Shown here: positions 14,627-26,415 of the stretch, piece by piece
How positions within the stretch are numbered: the stretch's first letter is position 1
Layout of the letters: each line of letters begins with the position of its first letter
Assembly (NCBI RefSeq): GCF_000702265.1
Contig: NZ_KL370880.1
Location: 186,001-250,000, forward strand
DNA length: 64,000 nucleotides
Direction of reading: 5' to 3'
Origin: Butyrivibrio sp. NC2002
Lineage (GTDB): Bacteria; Bacillota; Clostridia; Lachnospirales; Lachnospiraceae
Translations under genes and position numbers: made by a program
The notes under the pieces: model-generated
Database searches by the model: none
Told to the model about the DNA's origin: nothing
What the model saw: only the letters and a program-made list of their open reading frames with translations

Positions 14627-15988
14627 ATGAAAAAAGATTTTAAACGAAAAAAACAGGATTTTAATAGGATAATTGAAAGACCGAAAAAGGTTAAAAATAA
14701 ATATTTTCCTGTTATTATTGCTTTTACAACTACATTACTCATTACTCTTACAGTAGGCTTTATAGCTCTCTTTGCTGTGCGCTCTCATAACAGCGATGCA
14801 GCATACGAAGAATCTACAATAGAAAAATCATTGTTCACCAAGCTTCCGGAGGGAGAAGTAAATTATGCTGATATTCCCAGATCTGATTCAGTTCCGGGCG
14901 ATGAGACACTTGAAAATAATAGCGAAGAGATAACAGAAGATACGGATGGATCTGCTATAGATACTGAAGATGTAAATGAAGCACCTTTATCAGAGGATTA
15001 CTGGCATCGAACGATAAACGCGGCAAGTGAAGACTGTGTAAGTCTGGCTTTTGCGGGAGACATATTATTCGATCCGGGCTATGCAATCATGAACAGGATA
15101 AGACAGAATGGCGGTGCGATAAGCGGCGTTATAGGTCAGAGCCTTCTTTCTGTAATGAATAATGCTGATATTATGGTGGTCAATAATGAATTTCCATATT
15201 CAACAAGGGGAATTCCGACTGAAGGAAAGACATTCACTTTTAGGGCTGATCCCTCATCTGCGGCACTTTTGAATGATATGGGAGTTGATGTAGCCACCCT
15301 CGCGAATAATCATGCCTATGATTATGGCGCGGATGCACTCGTAGATACACTAACTACCCTTGATAATGTAGGTGTAGCACATATTGGTGCAGGCAATAAT
15401 ATTGAAGAGGCGTCTCATCCAATTTTTTATACATCTCAGTCCGGTATAAAAATCGCGATAATATCGACAACCCAGATCGAGAGGCTGGACAATCCAGATA
15501 CTAAAGGTGCCACTGATACCGCAACGGGTGTTTTCAGATGCCTTGATATATCGCGGCTTCTTCAGGAAATAGAAAAAGCAAAAGCAGAAGGATACTTCGT
15601 AATAGTCTGCATACACTGGGGCACAGAGAATGAAGAAAATATTGACTGGTGGCAGGAAAAGCAGGGACCTGAAATAGTAAATGCCGGAGCAGATCTGATA
15701 ATTGGAGGTCATCCGCATATTCTTCAAAAAATAGATTACATAAACGGTGTTCCTGTTGTATATAGTTTGGGCAATTATTTGTTTAATTCCAAAACACTTG
15801 AAACCGGGCTTATTTGTGCAAACATCTATGCTGATAAAAGTGTAAGTCTGAAATTTGTTCCTGCTCTTCAGAGCGGATGCACTGTTAACGAAGCGACGGG
15901 CGAGGATAGGCTTGCGATAATAGGCCATATGAGAGCTATATCGCAATCAGTAAATATAGGAGATGATGGCACTATAACATCGAAGTAA
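14627..15988 (+). CDS. CapA-family metallophosphatase-like membrane protein, inserted between rplA and rplJ
   Basis: Protein of 453 residues with one N-terminal membrane span (about 26-50) and an extracytoplasmic CapA/PgsA (poly-gamma-glutamate synthesis) domain. Family motifs in order: LAFAGDILFDPGY, NADIMVVNNEFPYS, FRADPSSAALL, DVATLANNHAYDYG, IHWGTENEE, GADLIIGGHPHILQ, and VYSLGNYLFNS. These contain the Asp, Asn and His residues of the calcineurin-like metal site. Upstream in-frame starts at 14570 and 14594 lie in or before the predicted promoter, so ATG 14627 is chosen, although its ribosome site is weak. Residues 55-105 are an acidic linker. Homologs take part in poly-gamma-glutamate capsules or are cell-envelope proteins of unknown role; no capBC genes are near. 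Its place among ribosomal genes is unusual. Confidence 0.88.
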   Translation: MKKDFKRKKQDFNRIIERPKKVKNKYFPVIIAFTTTLLITLTVGFIALFAVRSHNSDAAYEESTIEKSLFTKLPEGEVNYADIPRSDSVPGDETLENNSEEITEDTDGSAIDTEDVNEAPLSEDYWHRTINAASEDCVSLAFAGDILFDPGYAIMNRIRQNGGAISGVIGQSLLSVMNNADIMVVNNEFPYSTRGIPTEGKTFTFRADPSSAALLNDMGVDVATLANNHAYDYGADALVDTLTTLDNVGVAHIGAGNNIEEASHPIFYTSQSGIKIAIISTTQIERLDNPDTKGATDTATGVFRCLDISRLLQEIEKAKAEGYFVIVCIHWGTENEENIDWWQEKQGPEIVNAGADLIIGGHPHILQKIDYINGVPVVYSLGNYLFNSKTLETGLICANIYADKSVSLKFVPALQSGCTVNEATGEDRLAIIGHMRAISQSVNIGDDGTITSK

Positions 15989-16064
15989 CTATTAAATAAA
16001 TGCAGCTTTATGACAGAAAACATATTATGATATATCAGCACATCTGTATATATCAAAAAATGTG

Positions 16065-16093
16065 TTGACATTGATCACTAATTGTGATATCTT
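16065..16093 (+). promoter_or_regulatory. Promoter of rplJ-rplL
   Basis: Perfect TTGACA (16065-16070), 17-nt spacer, TATCTT (16088-16093) with an upstream TG. Transcription would start near 16100, at the beginning of the L10 leader. Confidence 0.85.
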
Positions 16094-16099
16094 ATTCAA

Positions 16100-16215
16100 G
16101 GTCGTTACGACCAGCCGAAGACAGTAGGTGTCCGAGAGGACGTAAGCGTATCGCCTACCGAGGAAAAGTTAGATTAGACTTTTATGCCTCCCGTCTTTGG
16201 GAGGTTTTTTTCGGC
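16100..16215 (+). ncRNA. Ribosomal protein L10 leader
   Basis: The stretch has the conserved L10-leader features: the GTCGTTACGACC hairpin at the 5' end, CCGAAGACAGTAGGTG pairing with the later CGCCTACCG, and a downstream AGGAAAAG. It ends in a terminator-like hairpin. In Firmicutes the L10(L12)4 complex binds this RNA and represses its own synthesis. It lies between a strong promoter and rplJ. Confidence 0.85.
16187..16211 (+). terminator. Attenuator hairpin at the end of the L10 leader
   Basis: CCTCCC (16187-16192) pairs with GGGAGG (16199-16204), followed by seven T. It sits 30 bp before rplJ, so it must be conditional rather than constitutive. Confidence 0.75.
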
Positions 16216-16241
16216 GGTAAATTCTATAAGGAGGTAAAAAA

Positions 16242-16814
16242 ATGGCAAAGGTTGAATTAAAGCAGCCTGTAGTAAATGAGATTTCTGAAAAGATCAAGGA
16301 CGCACAGGCACTCGTACTTGTAGATCACCGCGGTTTGACTGTTGCTGAGGATACAGAACTCAGAAAAAAGCTTCGTGAGGAGAATGTCAGCTACAAGGTT
16401 TACAAGAACACCATGATGAACTTCGCTTTCAAGGGAACAGACTTTGAGCAGCTTTCAGATCTTCTTAACGGACCTAGCGCACTTGCTATTTCTGAGACAG
16501 ATCCTGCAGCTCCTGCTCGTGTTCTTTGCGATTTCGCCAAGAAGGCTAAGGCACTTGAAATCAAGGGTGGTGTTATCGAAGGCAAGCTTTATGATGCAGA
16601 AGCACTTAAAGAGATTGCTAACATCCTTCCCAAGGATCAGTTGCTTTCCAAGTTGCTTGGTTCTATGCAGTCACCTATTACTAACTTCGCTCGTGTTATC
16701 AAACAGATCGCTGAGAAGAAGGCTGAAGGTGGAGAAGCAGCACCTGCAGCTGAGACTGCAGAAGCACCTGTAGAGGCACCGGCTGAAGAGGCCGCAGCAC
16801 CTGCAGCAGAGTAA
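16242..16814 (+). CDS. rplJ: 50S ribosomal protein L10
   Basis: L10 is the base of the ribosomal stalk, carrying L7/L12 dimers. The N-terminal rRNA-binding part (MAKVELKQPVVNEISEKIKDAQALVLVDHRGLTV...YKVYKNTMM) is followed by the helix that binds L7/L12. The protein has 190 residues: after the usual end near residue 165, an Ala/Glu/Pro-rich tail of about 25 residues is added. AAGGAGG precedes the ATG. rplL follows after 49 bp on the same transcript. Confidence 0.97.
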   Translation: MAKVELKQPVVNEISEKIKDAQALVLVDHRGLTVAEDTELRKKLREENVSYKVYKNTMMNFAFKGTDFEQLSDLLNGPSALAISETDPAAPARVLCDFAKKAKALEIKGGVIEGKLYDAEALKEIANILPKDQLLSKLLGSMQSPITNFARVIKQIAEKKAEGGEAAPAAETAEAPVEAPAEEAAAPAAE

Positions 16815-16863
16815 TTTATTAAATTTGAAAACAAACAAAACATATTTATGGAGGTAAATAATA

Positions 16864-17241
16864 ATGGCAAAGTTATCTACAGCAGAGATTATTGATGCTA
16901 TCAAAGAGTTATCCGTTCTTGAGTTGAACGATCTTGTAAAGGCTTGCGAAGAGGAGTTCGGTGTATCAGCAGCAGCTGGTGTTGTTGTTGCAGCAGCAGG
17001 CGGCGCAGCAGCAGGCGCTGAGGAAGAGAAGAGTGAGTTCAACGTAGAGCTTACAGAAGTTGGCCCTAACAAGGTTAAGGTTATCAAGGTTGTTCGTGAG
17101 ATCACAGGTCTTGGTCTTAAGGAAGCAAAGGATCTCGTAGACAATGCTCCTAAGATGATCAAGGAAGGCGCTTCTAAGGAAGAGGCTGATGACATCAAGG
17201 CTAAGGTTGAGGCTGAAGGCGCTAAGGTTACTCTTAAATAA
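16864..17241 (+). CDS. rplL: 50S ribosomal protein L7/L12
   Basis: Stalk protein that recruits translation factors. It has 125 residues: N-terminal dimerisation domain ([26 protein letters not shown]), Ala/Gly-rich hinge at about 35-55, and the C-terminal factor-binding domain ([35 protein letters not shown]). GGAGG precedes the ATG. A strong terminator follows. Confidence 0.98.
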   Translation: MAKLSTAEIIDAIKELSVLELNDLVKACEEEFGVSAAAGVVVAAAGGAAAGAEEEKSEFNVELTEVGPNKVKVIKVVREITGLGLKEAKDLVDNAPKMIKEGASKEEADDIKAKVEAEGAKVTLK

Positions 17242-17269
17242 GAATAATCTGAACGATGTTGCTAATTAT

Positions 17270-17299
17270 GAGCCGTGCACAAAAGTGCACGGCTCTTTT
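17270..17299 (+). terminator. Rho-independent terminator after rplL
   Basis: Perfect 11-bp stem GAGCCGTGCAC/GTGCACGGCTC (17270-17280 with 17285-17295), AAAA loop, four T. It separates rplJ-rplL from rpoB. Confidence 0.93.
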
Positions 17300-17360
17300 G
17301 CATTACATTTATAGTTGTGTCAGGCTATTTCTGGTCGAAATTCTTTTTTGGAAATAATAC

Positions 17361-17389
17361 TTGACTAAAAAATTAGCTTGTTGTAGAAT
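17361..17389 (+). promoter_or_regulatory. Promoter of rpoB-rpoC
   Basis: TTGACT (17361-17366), 17-nt spacer, TAGAAT (17384-17389). Transcription would start near 17396. The leader has an imperfect hairpin GTGGGC/GCGCAC (17413-17429) followed by six T, a possible but weak attenuator. Confidence 0.75.
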
Positions 17390-17487
17390 GGATGATGCAC
17401 TATTGTGGAGTGGTGGGCATTTTGCGCACTTTTTTCGTGTACGAAATGAAAACTACTAAAATAAAAATAAGAACGGGGTGAATGTCA

Positions 17488-20400
17488 ATGGAAAAATACA
17501 GATTGCATCCTAGTGGTAATGGAAAAAATGTACGTATGAGTTTCCAGCGCCAAAAGGAAGTCCTGGAGATGCCGAACCTTATTGAAGTTCAGAAGAACTC
17601 ATATCAATGGTTTCTTGACGAGGGCCTTAAAGAGGTCTTTGATGATATCTCTCCTATTGAGGATTACAGCGGTAAGCTGAGTCTTGAGTTTGTTGATTTC
17701 AAACTCTGTGAGGATGAAATAGACAAAAACAAGAATACAATTGAGAAATGTAAAGAGAGAGATGCAACTTTCGCTGCACCACTTAAGGTTATGGTTCGCC
17801 TGAATAATAAAGAGAGTGGAGAAATCGCAGAGCATGAAATATTCATGGGTGATCTTCCCCTCATGACAGCAACCGGAACGTTTGTAATTAATGGCGCAGA
17901 GCGAGTAATCGTCAGTCAGTTAGTACGTTCCCCCGGCATTTACTATGATATAACTCGAGATAAGATAGGTAAGAAGCTTATCGCATGTACCGTAATTCCT
18001 AACCGTGGTGCATGGCTTGAGTATGAAACCGATTCATATGATGTGTTTTATGTAAGAGTAGACAGAACGAGAAAGGTACCCGTTACTGTTCTTATTCGTG
18101 CACTCGGAATCGGTTCAAACGAAGAAATTATTGACCTGTTTGGTGATGAGCCTAAGATCCAAGCCAGCTTTACAAAGGATCCTTCAACTGATTACCAGAG
18201 TGGTCTTCTTGAATTATATAAAAAGATCCGTCCTGGTGAACCTCTTAGTGTAGAGAGCGCTGAGAGTCTTATTAATGCTATGTTCTTTGATGCAAGACGT
18301 TATGACCTTGCTAAAGTTGGACGTTATAAGTTTAATAAGAAGCTTCATCTCAAGAACAGAATTACAGGACATGTTCTTGCAGAGGACGTAATTGATGAAA
18401 ATACCGGCGAAATGATAGCTGCAGCAGGTACAAAGGTAGATCGTGAACTTGCTACAGAGATTCAGAACGCTGCTATCCCTTACGTTATCATTCAGGGTGA
18501 AGAACGTAATATTAAAGTTCTTTCTAATATGATGGTAGATATTACAAGCTTTATTGACTGCAACCCTGAGGAACTTGGAATTACTGAGAACGTATACTAT
18601 CCTGCACTTAGAGACATCCTTGCTGAGTTTGCTGAGAAGAATGATCCTGAGAGTCTTGCTGATACAATCCGCAAGAATGTTAATGAGCTTATCCCTAAGC
18701 ACATAACTAAGGAAGATATTCTTGCATCTATTAACTACAATATGCATCTTGAAGCAGGAATCGGTAATGATGATGATATCGACCACCTCGGAAACCGTCG
18801 TATCCGTTGTGTGGGAGAACTTTTACAGAACCAGTATCGTATCGGTCTTTCAAGACTTGAGCGTGTAGTTCGTGAGAGAATGACAACTCATGATGCTGAT
18901 GAGATTTCAGCTCAGAGTTTGATCAATATTAAACCTGTACAGGCTGCAGTTAAGGAATTCTTTGGTTCATCACAGCTGTCACAGTTCATGGATCAGAATA
19001 ACCCTCTTGGTGAGCTTACACATAAGCGTCGTCTTTCAGCACTTGGTCCTGGTGGTCTTTCTCGAGACAGAGCCGGATTCGAGGTTCGAGACGTACACTA
19101 TACTCACTATGGTCGTATGTGTCCTATTGAGACACCCGAAGGTCCTAACATCGGTCTTATTAACTCACTTGCAAGCTATGCAAGAGTAAACCAGTACGGC
19201 TTTATTGAGGCTCCTTATCGTAAGGTTGATCGTACTGATCCTCAGAACCCCAGAGTTACAGATGAGGTTGAGTACCTTACAGCTGATGAAGAAGATAATT
19301 ACCATGTAGCTCAGGCTAACACACCTCTTGATGAGAACGGCTACTTTAAGAAGAACAATGCTTCTGGTCGTTACAGAGAGGAGACATCAGAATACCCCAA
19401 GACTATGTTCGAGTATATGGACGTATCTCCCAGAATGGTATTCTCAGTTGCTACAGCACTTATTCCTTTCCTTGAGAACGACGATGCTAACCGTGCGCTG
19501 ATGGGATCAAACATGCAGCGTCAGGCAGTGCCGCTTCTTACTACAGACGCTCCTGCTGTTGGAACAGGCATGGAACGCAAGGCTGCTGTTGACTCAGGTG
19601 TCTGCGTTGTTGCTAAGAAAGATGGTGTGATTGATTTTGTAGACAGTAAGCTCATTCAGATGACTTATGATGACGGTGAGAAGGAAGAATATCACCTCAT
19701 TAAGTTCCAGAGAAGTAACCAGAGTAACTGCTACAATCAGAGACCTATCGTATTTAAGGGTGACCATGTAAAAGCCGGTGATGTTATTGCCGATGGCCCT
19801 TCAACATATATGGGCGAACTTGGTCTTGGTAAGAACCCTCTTATCGGATTCATGACATGGGAAGGTTATAACTACGAGGATGCTGTTCTTCTTAGTGAAA
19901 GACTTGTTCGTGATGATGTATTTACTTCTATTCATATCGAAGAATATGAAGCAGAGGCACGTGAAACAAAGCTCGGACCTGAGGAAATAACAAGAGATGT
20001 TCCCGGTGTCGGCGACGAAGCACTTAAGGATCTTGATGATCGCGGAATTATCCGTATCGGTGCTGAGGTACGTGCAGGTGATATCCTTGTTGGTAAGGTT
20101 ACACCTAAGGGAGAAACAGAGCTTACAGCTGAAGAGAGACTTCTTAGAGCAATCTTCGGTGAGAAGGCTCGTGAGGTTCGTGATACTTCACTTAAGGTAC
20201 CTCACGGAGAATATGGTATCGTTGTAGATGCAAAGGTATTTACAAGAGAAAATGGTGATGAACTTAGCCCCGGCGTAAATCAGGCTGTTAGAATTTACAT
20301 TGCACAGAAGCGTAAGATTTCTGTTGGTGATAAGATGGCCGGACGTCATGGTAACAAGGGTGTCGTTTCCCGTGTACTTCCTATAGAAGATATGCCTTAT

Positions 20401-21348
20401 CTTCCTAACGGTCGTCCGCTGGATATTGTACTTAATCCTTTGGGCGTGCCTTCTCGTATGAATATAGGACAGGTCCTTGAAATCCACCTTTCACTTGCTG
20501 CAAAGGCTCTTGGATTTAACATTGCAACACCTATTTTCGACGGTGCTAACGAGAAAGATATCCAGGCTACACTTTCTATGGCTAATGACTATGTAAATAG
20601 CACATGGGAAGAGTTTGAAGAGAAATATAAAGATGCAGTTGATCCTGAAATCATGAAATATCTGTATGATAACAGAGATCACAGAGAGCTTTGGAAGGGC
20701 GTTCCGATCCAAACAGACGGTAAAGTTCAGCTTAGAGATGGTAGAACAGGTATACCGTTTGATTCACCGACAACTATCGGACACATGCATTACCTTAAGC
20801 TGCACCACCTTGTTGACGATAAGATCCACGCTCGTTCAACAGGTCCTTACTCACTAGTTACACAGCAGCCTTTAGGTGGTAAGGCACAGTTCGGTGGACA
20901 GCGTTTTGGAGAAATGGAAGTTTGGGCCCTCGAGGCGTATGGTGCTGCATATACACTGCAGGAAATCCTTACAGTTAAGTCCGATGACGTAGTTGGACGT
21001 GTTAAGACTTACGAAGCAATTATTAAGGGTGATAACATACCTGATCCCGGAGTGCCTGAATCATTCAAGGTTCTTTTGAAAGAGCTTCAGTCACTTGGAC
21101 TCGATGTAAGAGTACTTCGTGAAGATAATACCGAAGTTGAGATCATGGAGTCAGTTGAATATAGTGATTCCGATTATGGTTATGAGCTTGAAGGCGAAGT
21201 AAATCGTGATTATGACAGAGAATCATTTGCAGAGAATGGTTATCAGACTCAGTCATTCGATGAGGATGGAGAGCTTGTAACAGAAGATGAAGATGCAGTA
21301 TTTGACGAAGAAGAATTCGATGCTGCTGATGGTTTGGATGAGAACTGA
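17488..21348 (+). CDS. rpoB: DNA-directed RNA polymerase beta subunit
   Basis: Catalytic core subunit of RNA polymerase. ATG 17482 and 17488 are both in frame; the GGGGTGA ribosome site ends at 17481, so 17488 is better spaced (1286 residues). The rifampicin pocket, from about residue 491, reads [17 protein letters not shown] and [20 protein letters not shown]. The residues equivalent to E. coli D516, H526 and S531 are unchanged, so nothing in cluster I predicts rifampicin resistance. The C-terminal part includes [24 protein letters not shown]. After the usual end near '[11 protein letters not shown]' it carries an extra acidic tail of about 55 residues. rpoC starts 44 bp later. Confidence 0.98.
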   Translation: MEKYRLHPSGNGKNVRMSFQRQKEVLEMPNLIEVQKNSYQWFLDEGLKEVFDDISPIEDYSGKLSLEFVDFKLCEDEIDKNKNTIEKCKERDATFAAPLKVMVRLNNKESGEIAEHEIFMGDLPLMTATGTFVINGAERVIVSQLVRSPGIYYDITRDKIGKKLIACTVIPNRGAWLEYETDSYDVFYVRVDRTRKVPVTVLIRALGIGSNEEIIDLFGDEPKIQASFTKDPSTDYQSGLLELYKKIRPGEPLSVESAESLINAMFFDARRYDLAKVGRYKFNKKLHLKNRITGHVLAEDVIDENTGEMIAAAGTKVDRELATEIQNAAIPYVIIQGEERNIKVLSNMMVDITSFIDCNPEELGITENVYYPALRDILAEFAEKNDPESLADTIRKNVNELIPKHITKEDILASINYNMHLEAGIGNDDDIDHLGNRRIRCVGELLQNQYRIGLSRLERVVRERMTTHDADEISAQSLINIKPVQAAVKEFFGSSQLSQFMDQNNPLGELTHKRRLSALGPGGLSRDRAGFEVRDVHYTHYGRMCPIETPEGPNIGLINSLASYARVNQYGFIEAPYRKVDRTDPQNPRVTDEVEYLTADEEDNYHVAQANTPLDENGYFKKNNASGRYREETSEYPKTMFEYMDVSPRMVFSVATALIPFLENDDANRALMGSNMQRQAVPLLTTDAPAVGTGMERKAAVDSGVCVVAKKDGVIDFVDSKLIQMTYDDGEKEEYHLIKFQRSNQSNCYNQRPIVFKGDHVKAGDVIADGPSTYMGELGLGKNPLIGFMTWEGYNYEDAVLLSERLVRDDVFTSIHIEEYEAEARETKLGPEEITRDVPGVGDEALKDLDDRGIIRIGAEVRAGDILVGKVTPKGETELTAEERLLRAIFGEKAREVRDTSLKVPHGEYGIVVDAKVFTRENGDELSPGVNQAVRIYIAQKRKISVGDKMAGRHGNKGVVSRVLPIEDMPYLPNGRPLDIVLNPLGVPSRMNIGQVLEIHLSLAAKALGFNIATPIFDGANEKDIQATLSMANDYVNSTWEEFEEKYKDAVDPEIMKYLYDNRDHRELWKGVPIQTDGKVQLRDGRTGIPFDSPTTIGHMHYLKLHHLVDDKIHARSTGPYSLVTQQPLGGKAQFGGQRFGEMEVWALEAYGAAYTLQEILTVKSDDVVGRVKTYEAIIKGDNIPDPGVPESFKVLLKELQSLGLDVRVLREDNTEVEIMESVEYSDSDYGYELEGEVNRDYDRESFAENGYQTQSFDEDGELVTEDEDAVFDEEEFDAADGLDEN

Positions 21349-21392
21349 TTATAGCTACTGAAACCATGTAAACAACAGAAAAGAGGTTATGA

Positions 21393-24300
21393 ATGTCTGA
21401 TTCTACAATGAACAAAGCAATTAACGATGCTTCCAATGGAAGAACAACTGCTGCACCGGCATATCAGCCGATGACATTTGATGCTATTAAGATCGGACTT
21501 GCTTCTCCTGAAAAGATCAGAGAATGGTCACACGGAGAGGTATTAAAGCCTGAGACTATAAATTATCGTACTCTTAAGCCCGAGAGAGATGGTCTTTTCT
21601 GCGAAAAGATTTTCGGACCTACAAAGGACTGGGAGTGTCATTGCGGAAAATATAAGAAGATTCGTTACAGAGGCGTTATTTGTGACAGATGCGGTGTTGA
21701 AGTTACAAAGTCAAGTGTTCGTCGTGAACGTATGGGTCACATAGAGCTTGCAGCACCTGTATCACACATTTGGTATTTCAAAGGAATTCCCAGCAGAATG
21801 GGTCTTATCCTTGATCTTTCTCCCAGAGTTTTGGAGAAGGTCCTTTACTTTGCATCATATATAGTACTTGATCCCGGTGAAACAAACCTTGAGTACAAGC
21901 AGGTTTTATCTGAGAAAGAGTACCAGGATGCTCGTGAAGAGTGGGGCGGAAGATTCCGCGCCGGAATTGGTGCAGAAGCTATTAAAGAGCTTCTTATGAG
22001 CATTAATCTTGAAGAAGAATATCAGGAACTTAAGGAAGGTCTTGATACTTCAAGTGGACAGAAGAAGCAGCGTATAATCAAGAGACTAGAAGTGGTTGAG
22101 TCTTTCCGTGAGTCAGGAAATGATCCTTCATGGATGATACTTGATTGCATACCGGTAATACCTCCGGATCTTCGTCCTATGGTACAGCTTGACGGTGGAC
22201 GTTTCGCTACATCAGATCTTAATGATCTCTACCGTCGTATCATCAACAGAAACAACCGTCTTAAGAGACTGCTTGATCTTGGCGCTCCGGACATTATTGT
22301 TCGTAACGAAAAGCGTATGCTCCAGGAAGCAGTAGATGCTCTTATTGATAACGGCAGACGTGGAAGACCTGTTACAGGTCCCGGAAACCGTGCACTTAAA
22401 TCACTTTCAGACATGCTTAAAGGTAAGGGCGGTCGTTTCCGTCAGAATCTTCTTGGTAAGCGTGTTGACTATTCAGGACGTTCAGTTATCGTAGTTGGTC
22501 CTGAGCTTAAGATTTATCAGTGTGGACTTCCTAAGGAAATGGCTATAGAGCTTTTCAAACCTTTCGTTATGAAAGAGCTCGTTTCCAGAGGAATTTCACA
22601 GAATATAAAGAATGCCAAAAAGCTTGTTGAGAGACTTGATGAGCAGGTATGGGACGTACTTGAGGATGTAATCAAAGAGCATCCTGTAATGCTTAACCGT
22701 GCTCCCACACTTCACAGACTTGGTATTCAGGCATTTGAGCCTATCCTTGTTGAAGGTAAGGCAATCAAGCTTCACCCGCTTGTATGTACACCTTTCAATG
22801 CTGACTTCGATGGTGACCAGATGGCTGTACACCTTCCTCTGTCAGTTGAAGCACAGGCAGAGAGCAGATTCCTTATGCTTGCTCCTAACAACCTGCTTAA
22901 GCCTTCAGATGGTGGCCCTGTAAACGTTCCTACACAGGATATGGTACTTGGTATTTACTATCTTACTCAGGAGCGTGAAGGTGCTAAGGGTGAAGGTAAG
23001 TTCTTTAAGAGCATTGATGAAGCTATCCTTGCTTATGAGAATGATTACATTACACTTCAGTCACGTATAAAGATACGTATTACACGTAAGGACGAGAATG
23101 GTGAGGACATAACCGGAATAGTTGAATCTACACTTGGTAGATTCCTGTTCAATGAGTTTATTCCTCAGGACCTTGGTTTTGTTGATCGTTCTGTACCTGA
23201 GAATAAGCTTCTTCTTGAGATCGACTTTATGGTTGGTAAGAAACAGCTTAAGAAGATAGTTACAAACATGATCAACACACATGGTACATTTGCAGCTGCT
23301 GAAGTATTGGATAAGATTAAAGCAACAGGTTATCATTATTCAACCAGAGCAGCGATGACAGTATCTATCGCTGATATGACAGTGCCTCCGCAGAAGCAGC
23401 AGATGCTTGATGAAGCTCAGGCTATTGTTGATAAGATCGCAGCAAACTACAGACGTGGTCTTATGACTGACGAAGAGCGTTATCGTTCAGTTGTTGAAAC
23501 TTGGATGGAGACAGATAAACAGCTTACTGATGTACTGTTGAAGGGTCTTGATAAATACAATAATATCCACATGATGGCTGATTCCGGTGCCCGTGGTAGT
23601 AACCAGCAGATCAAACAGCTGGCAGGTATGCGTGGACTTATGGCTGATACAACAGGTCGTACAATCGAACTTCCTATCAAGTCAAACTTCCGTGAAGGTC
23701 TTGACGTACTAGAGTATTTCATGTCAGCTCATGGTGCTCGTAAGGGTCTGTCAGATACTGCTCTTCGTACTGCTGACTCAGGTTACCTTACACGTCGAAT
23801 GGTTGACGTTTCGCAGGAACTTATCATCAGAGAGATTGACTGTAGTGAAGGCAAGGCAACAATTCCCGGAATTACAGTTAAGGAATTCAAAGATGGTAAA
23901 GCTATGATCGAGCCTCTTGAGGATCGTATCACAGGAAGATATACATGTGAGGATATCAAGGATAAGGATGGAAATGTAATCGTTAAGAGAAATCATATCA
24001 TTACACCCAGCCGTGCAAAGAGAATCCTCAGCGACGGAATTAACAGTAAGGGCGAGCCTATAACAGCAGTTAAGATTCGTACAATCCTTACTTGCCGTTC
24101 ACATATCGGTATCTGTGCTAAGTGTTACGGTGCTAACATGGCAACAGGTGAGCCTGTTCAGGTAGGTGAAACAGTTGGTATTATCGCTGCTCAGTCTATC
24201 GGTGAGCCCGGTACACAGCTTACAATGAGAACATTCCACACAGGTGGTGTTGCCGGTGGCGATATCACACAGGGTCTTCCCCGTGTCGAGGAGCTTTTTG

Positions 24301-25103
24301 AGGCAAGAAAACCTAAGGGACTTGCAATCATTTCAGAGCTTGACGGAACAGTTGAGATCAGAGATACAAAGAAAAAGCGTGAAGTTATTGTCACAAACGA
24401 TGAGACAGGTGAATCAAAGGCATACCTTATTCCTTATGGATCAAGAATCAAGGTTCAGGATAATGAGACAATTGAGGCCGGTGATGAGCTTACAGAAGGT
24501 AGTGTAAATCCTCACGATCTGTTAAAGATCAAGGGTATCAAAGCGGTTCAGGATTACCTTCTCCGTGAAGTACAGAGAGTTTACAGACTTCAGGGTGTTG
24601 ATATTTGTGATAAGCATATTGAAGTTATTGTTCGTCAGATGCTCAAGAAGGTTCGTATTGAAGAGAGTGGTGACACATCATTCCTTCCCGGAACTCTTGT
24701 AGATGTTCTTGATTTTGAGGATGATAATGAAAGACTTATAAATGAAGGTAAGAAACCTGCTGAAGGTAAACAGGTAATCCTTGGTATCACCAAGGCAGCA
24801 CTTGCTACTAACTCATTCCTTTCAGCTGCTTCCTTCCAGGAAACAACAAAGGTTCTTACAGATGCAGCTATTAAGGGTAAGGTTGATCCTCTTATCGGTC
24901 TTAAGGAAAATGTTATTATCGGTAAGCTCATTCCTGCAGGTACAGGTATGAAGAGATATCGTAACACCGCTCTTAATACAGATGCTAACTTCAAGGATCC
25001 TGAGAAACTCATCCTTAAGAAGAGAGCATATGATGATGACGATGAATTCATCGATGCAGATGATACAGCAGATGAGCTTGTAGTTGCTGATGATGAAGAA
25101 TAA
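21393..25103 (+). CDS. rpoC: DNA-directed RNA polymerase beta' subunit
   Basis: Largest subunit of RNA polymerase, 1236 residues. AAGAGG at 21381-21386 supports ATG 21393. The N-terminal zinc site ([22 protein letters not shown]), the catalytic loop [12 protein letters not shown] at about 469-480, the trigger-loop region ([28 protein letters not shown]) and the second zinc cluster ([14 protein letters not shown]) are present. Like beta, it ends in a low-complexity acidic tail ([23 protein letters not shown] region). No L7Ae-like gene separates it from rpsL, unlike the order in Bacillus. Confidence 0.98.
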   Translation: MSDSTMNKAINDASNGRTTAAPAYQPMTFDAIKIGLASPEKIREWSHGEVLKPETINYRTLKPERDGLFCEKIFGPTKDWECHCGKYKKIRYRGVICDRCGVEVTKSSVRRERMGHIELAAPVSHIWYFKGIPSRMGLILDLSPRVLEKVLYFASYIVLDPGETNLEYKQVLSEKEYQDAREEWGGRFRAGIGAEAIKELLMSINLEEEYQELKEGLDTSSGQKKQRIIKRLEVVESFRESGNDPSWMILDCIPVIPPDLRPMVQLDGGRFATSDLNDLYRRIINRNNRLKRLLDLGAPDIIVRNEKRMLQEAVDALIDNGRRGRPVTGPGNRALKSLSDMLKGKGGRFRQNLLGKRVDYSGRSVIVVGPELKIYQCGLPKEMAIELFKPFVMKELVSRGISQNIKNAKKLVERLDEQVWDVLEDVIKEHPVMLNRAPTLHRLGIQAFEPILVEGKAIKLHPLVCTPFNADFDGDQMAVHLPLSVEAQAESRFLMLAPNNLLKPSDGGPVNVPTQDMVLGIYYLTQEREGAKGEGKFFKSIDEAILAYENDYITLQSRIKIRITRKDENGEDITGIVESTLGRFLFNEFIPQDLGFVDRSVPENKLLLEIDFMVGKKQLKKIVTNMINTHGTFAAAEVLDKIKATGYHYSTRAAMTVSIADMTVPPQKQQMLDEAQAIVDKIAANYRRGLMTDEERYRSVVETWMETDKQLTDVLLKGLDKYNNIHMMADSGARGSNQQIKQLAGMRGLMADTTGRTIELPIKSNFREGLDVLEYFMSAHGARKGLSDTALRTADSGYLTRRMVDVSQELIIREIDCSEGKATIPGITVKEFKDGKAMIEPLEDRITGRYTCEDIKDKDGNVIVKRNHIITPSRAKRILSDGINSKGEPITAVKIRTILTCRSHIGICAKCYGANMATGEPVQVGETVGIIAAQSIGEPGTQLTMRTFHTGGVAGGDITQGLPRVEELFEARKPKGLAIISELDGTVEIRDTKKKREVIVTNDETGESKAYLIPYGSRIKVQDNETIEAGDELTEGSVNPHDLLKIKGIKAVQDYLLREVQRVYRLQGVDICDKHIEVIVRQMLKKVRIEESGDTSFLPGTLVDVLDFEDDNERLINEGKKPAEGKQVILGITKAALATNSFLSAASFQETTKVLTDAAIKGKVDPLIGLKENVIIGKLIPAGTGMKRYRNTALNTDANFKDPEKLILKKRAYDDDDEFIDADDTADELVVADDEE

Positions 25104-25156
25104 TTAGTCTATTTATTAAAAGTTAATAAATAAGCTTGTGATAGACTAAAATATGC

Positions 25157-25185
25157 TTGACAACCGAAAATTTAATATTTATACT
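25157..25185 (+). promoter_or_regulatory. Promoter of rpsL
   Basis: Perfect TTGACA (25157-25162), 17-nt spacer, TATACT (25180-25185). This near-consensus promoter gives the str genes their own start, independent of rpoBC. Confidence 0.87.
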
Positions 25186-25201
25186 TTTAAACTGTGTGTG
25201 A

Positions 25202-25234
25202 CAAGCGAGAGGGGATGTCAGCCCCTTTCGCTTG
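25202..25234 (+). promoter_or_regulatory. 13-bp leader hairpin of rpsL
   Basis: Positions 25202-25214 pair with 25222-25234 (13 bp, one G-T pair) around a 7-nt loop. It begins about 10 nt after the expected transcription start and is not followed directly by a T-tract. It may protect the mRNA 5' end or be a regulatory target; no known motif was recognised. Confidence 0.6.
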
Positions 25235-25270
25235 ATGCATGTTTTTATATCAAAATAGGAGGAATAAGGA

Positions 25271-25690
25271 ATGCCAACATTTAACCAGTTAGTTCGTAAA
25301 GGTCGTCAGACTTCTGAGAAGAAGTCTACAGCTCCGGCTCTTCAGAAAGGATTCAATTCTCTTCATAAGAAGGCAATTGATACTGCATCACCGCAGAAGA
25401 GAGGCGTGTGCACAGCTGTTAAGACAGCTACACCTAAAAAGCCTAACTCTGCTCTGAGAAAAATCGCCAGAGTACGTCTTTCAAACGGTATCGAAGTAAC
25501 AAGCTATATTCCCGGTGAAGGCCACAACCTTCAGGAGCACAGCGTTGTTCTTATCCGTGGCGGAAGAGTTAAGGACCTGCCTGGTACAAGATATCACATT
25601 ATCCGTGGTACACTTGATACAGCAGGTGTTGCAGACCGTAAGCAGGCTCGCTCCAAGTATGGTGCTAAGAGACCTAAGGCTGCAAAATAA
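25271..25690 (+). CDS. rpsL: 30S ribosomal protein S12
   Basis: Decoding-centre protein of 139 residues. Sequence blocks [74 protein letters not shown] and the basic C-terminus are standard. The lysines in KKPNSALRK and RVKDLPG (E. coli K42 and K87 positions) are unchanged, so no streptomycin-resistance substitution is present at those sites. AGGAGG precedes the ATG. Confidence 0.98.
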   Translation: MPTFNQLVRKGRQTSEKKSTAPALQKGFNSLHKKAIDTASPQKRGVCTAVKTATPKKPNSALRKIARVRLSNGIEVTSYIPGEGHNLQEHSVVLIRGGRVKDLPGTRYHIIRGTLDTAGVADRKQARSKYGAKRPKAAK

Positions 25691-25861
25691 TTCAAGTAAC
25701 TATTAATAAGATCTAATTTTTAAGAAGTGTTGGTATTTCTTATATATACGATAGTCGGAATAAAACAGTATTCAGACTAATATAGATAATTTAGTAAGAA
25801 AACCGCACGTACACTAAAATTAGTGAGTACCTATGATCTATAGTAAACGGATGAAGACTGA

Positions 25862-26365
<504 letters not shown>

Positions 26366-26415
26366 TTTCGGAATTTTGTGGAAGACTGATCTATTATTAT
26401 TAGGAGGATAAACCT

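Noticed and set aside
17413-17435. Terminator-like attenuator in the rpoB leader
   Set aside because: The stem is six base pairs with a mismatch; the T-run alone is not enough to call it. Mentioned only in the promoter entry.
25104-25270. Missing L7Ae-like gene between rpoC and rpsL
   Set aside because: The gap holds only a promoter and hairpin. The absence is real but the gene is known to be lost or moved in several Clostridia, so it is not a strong observation.
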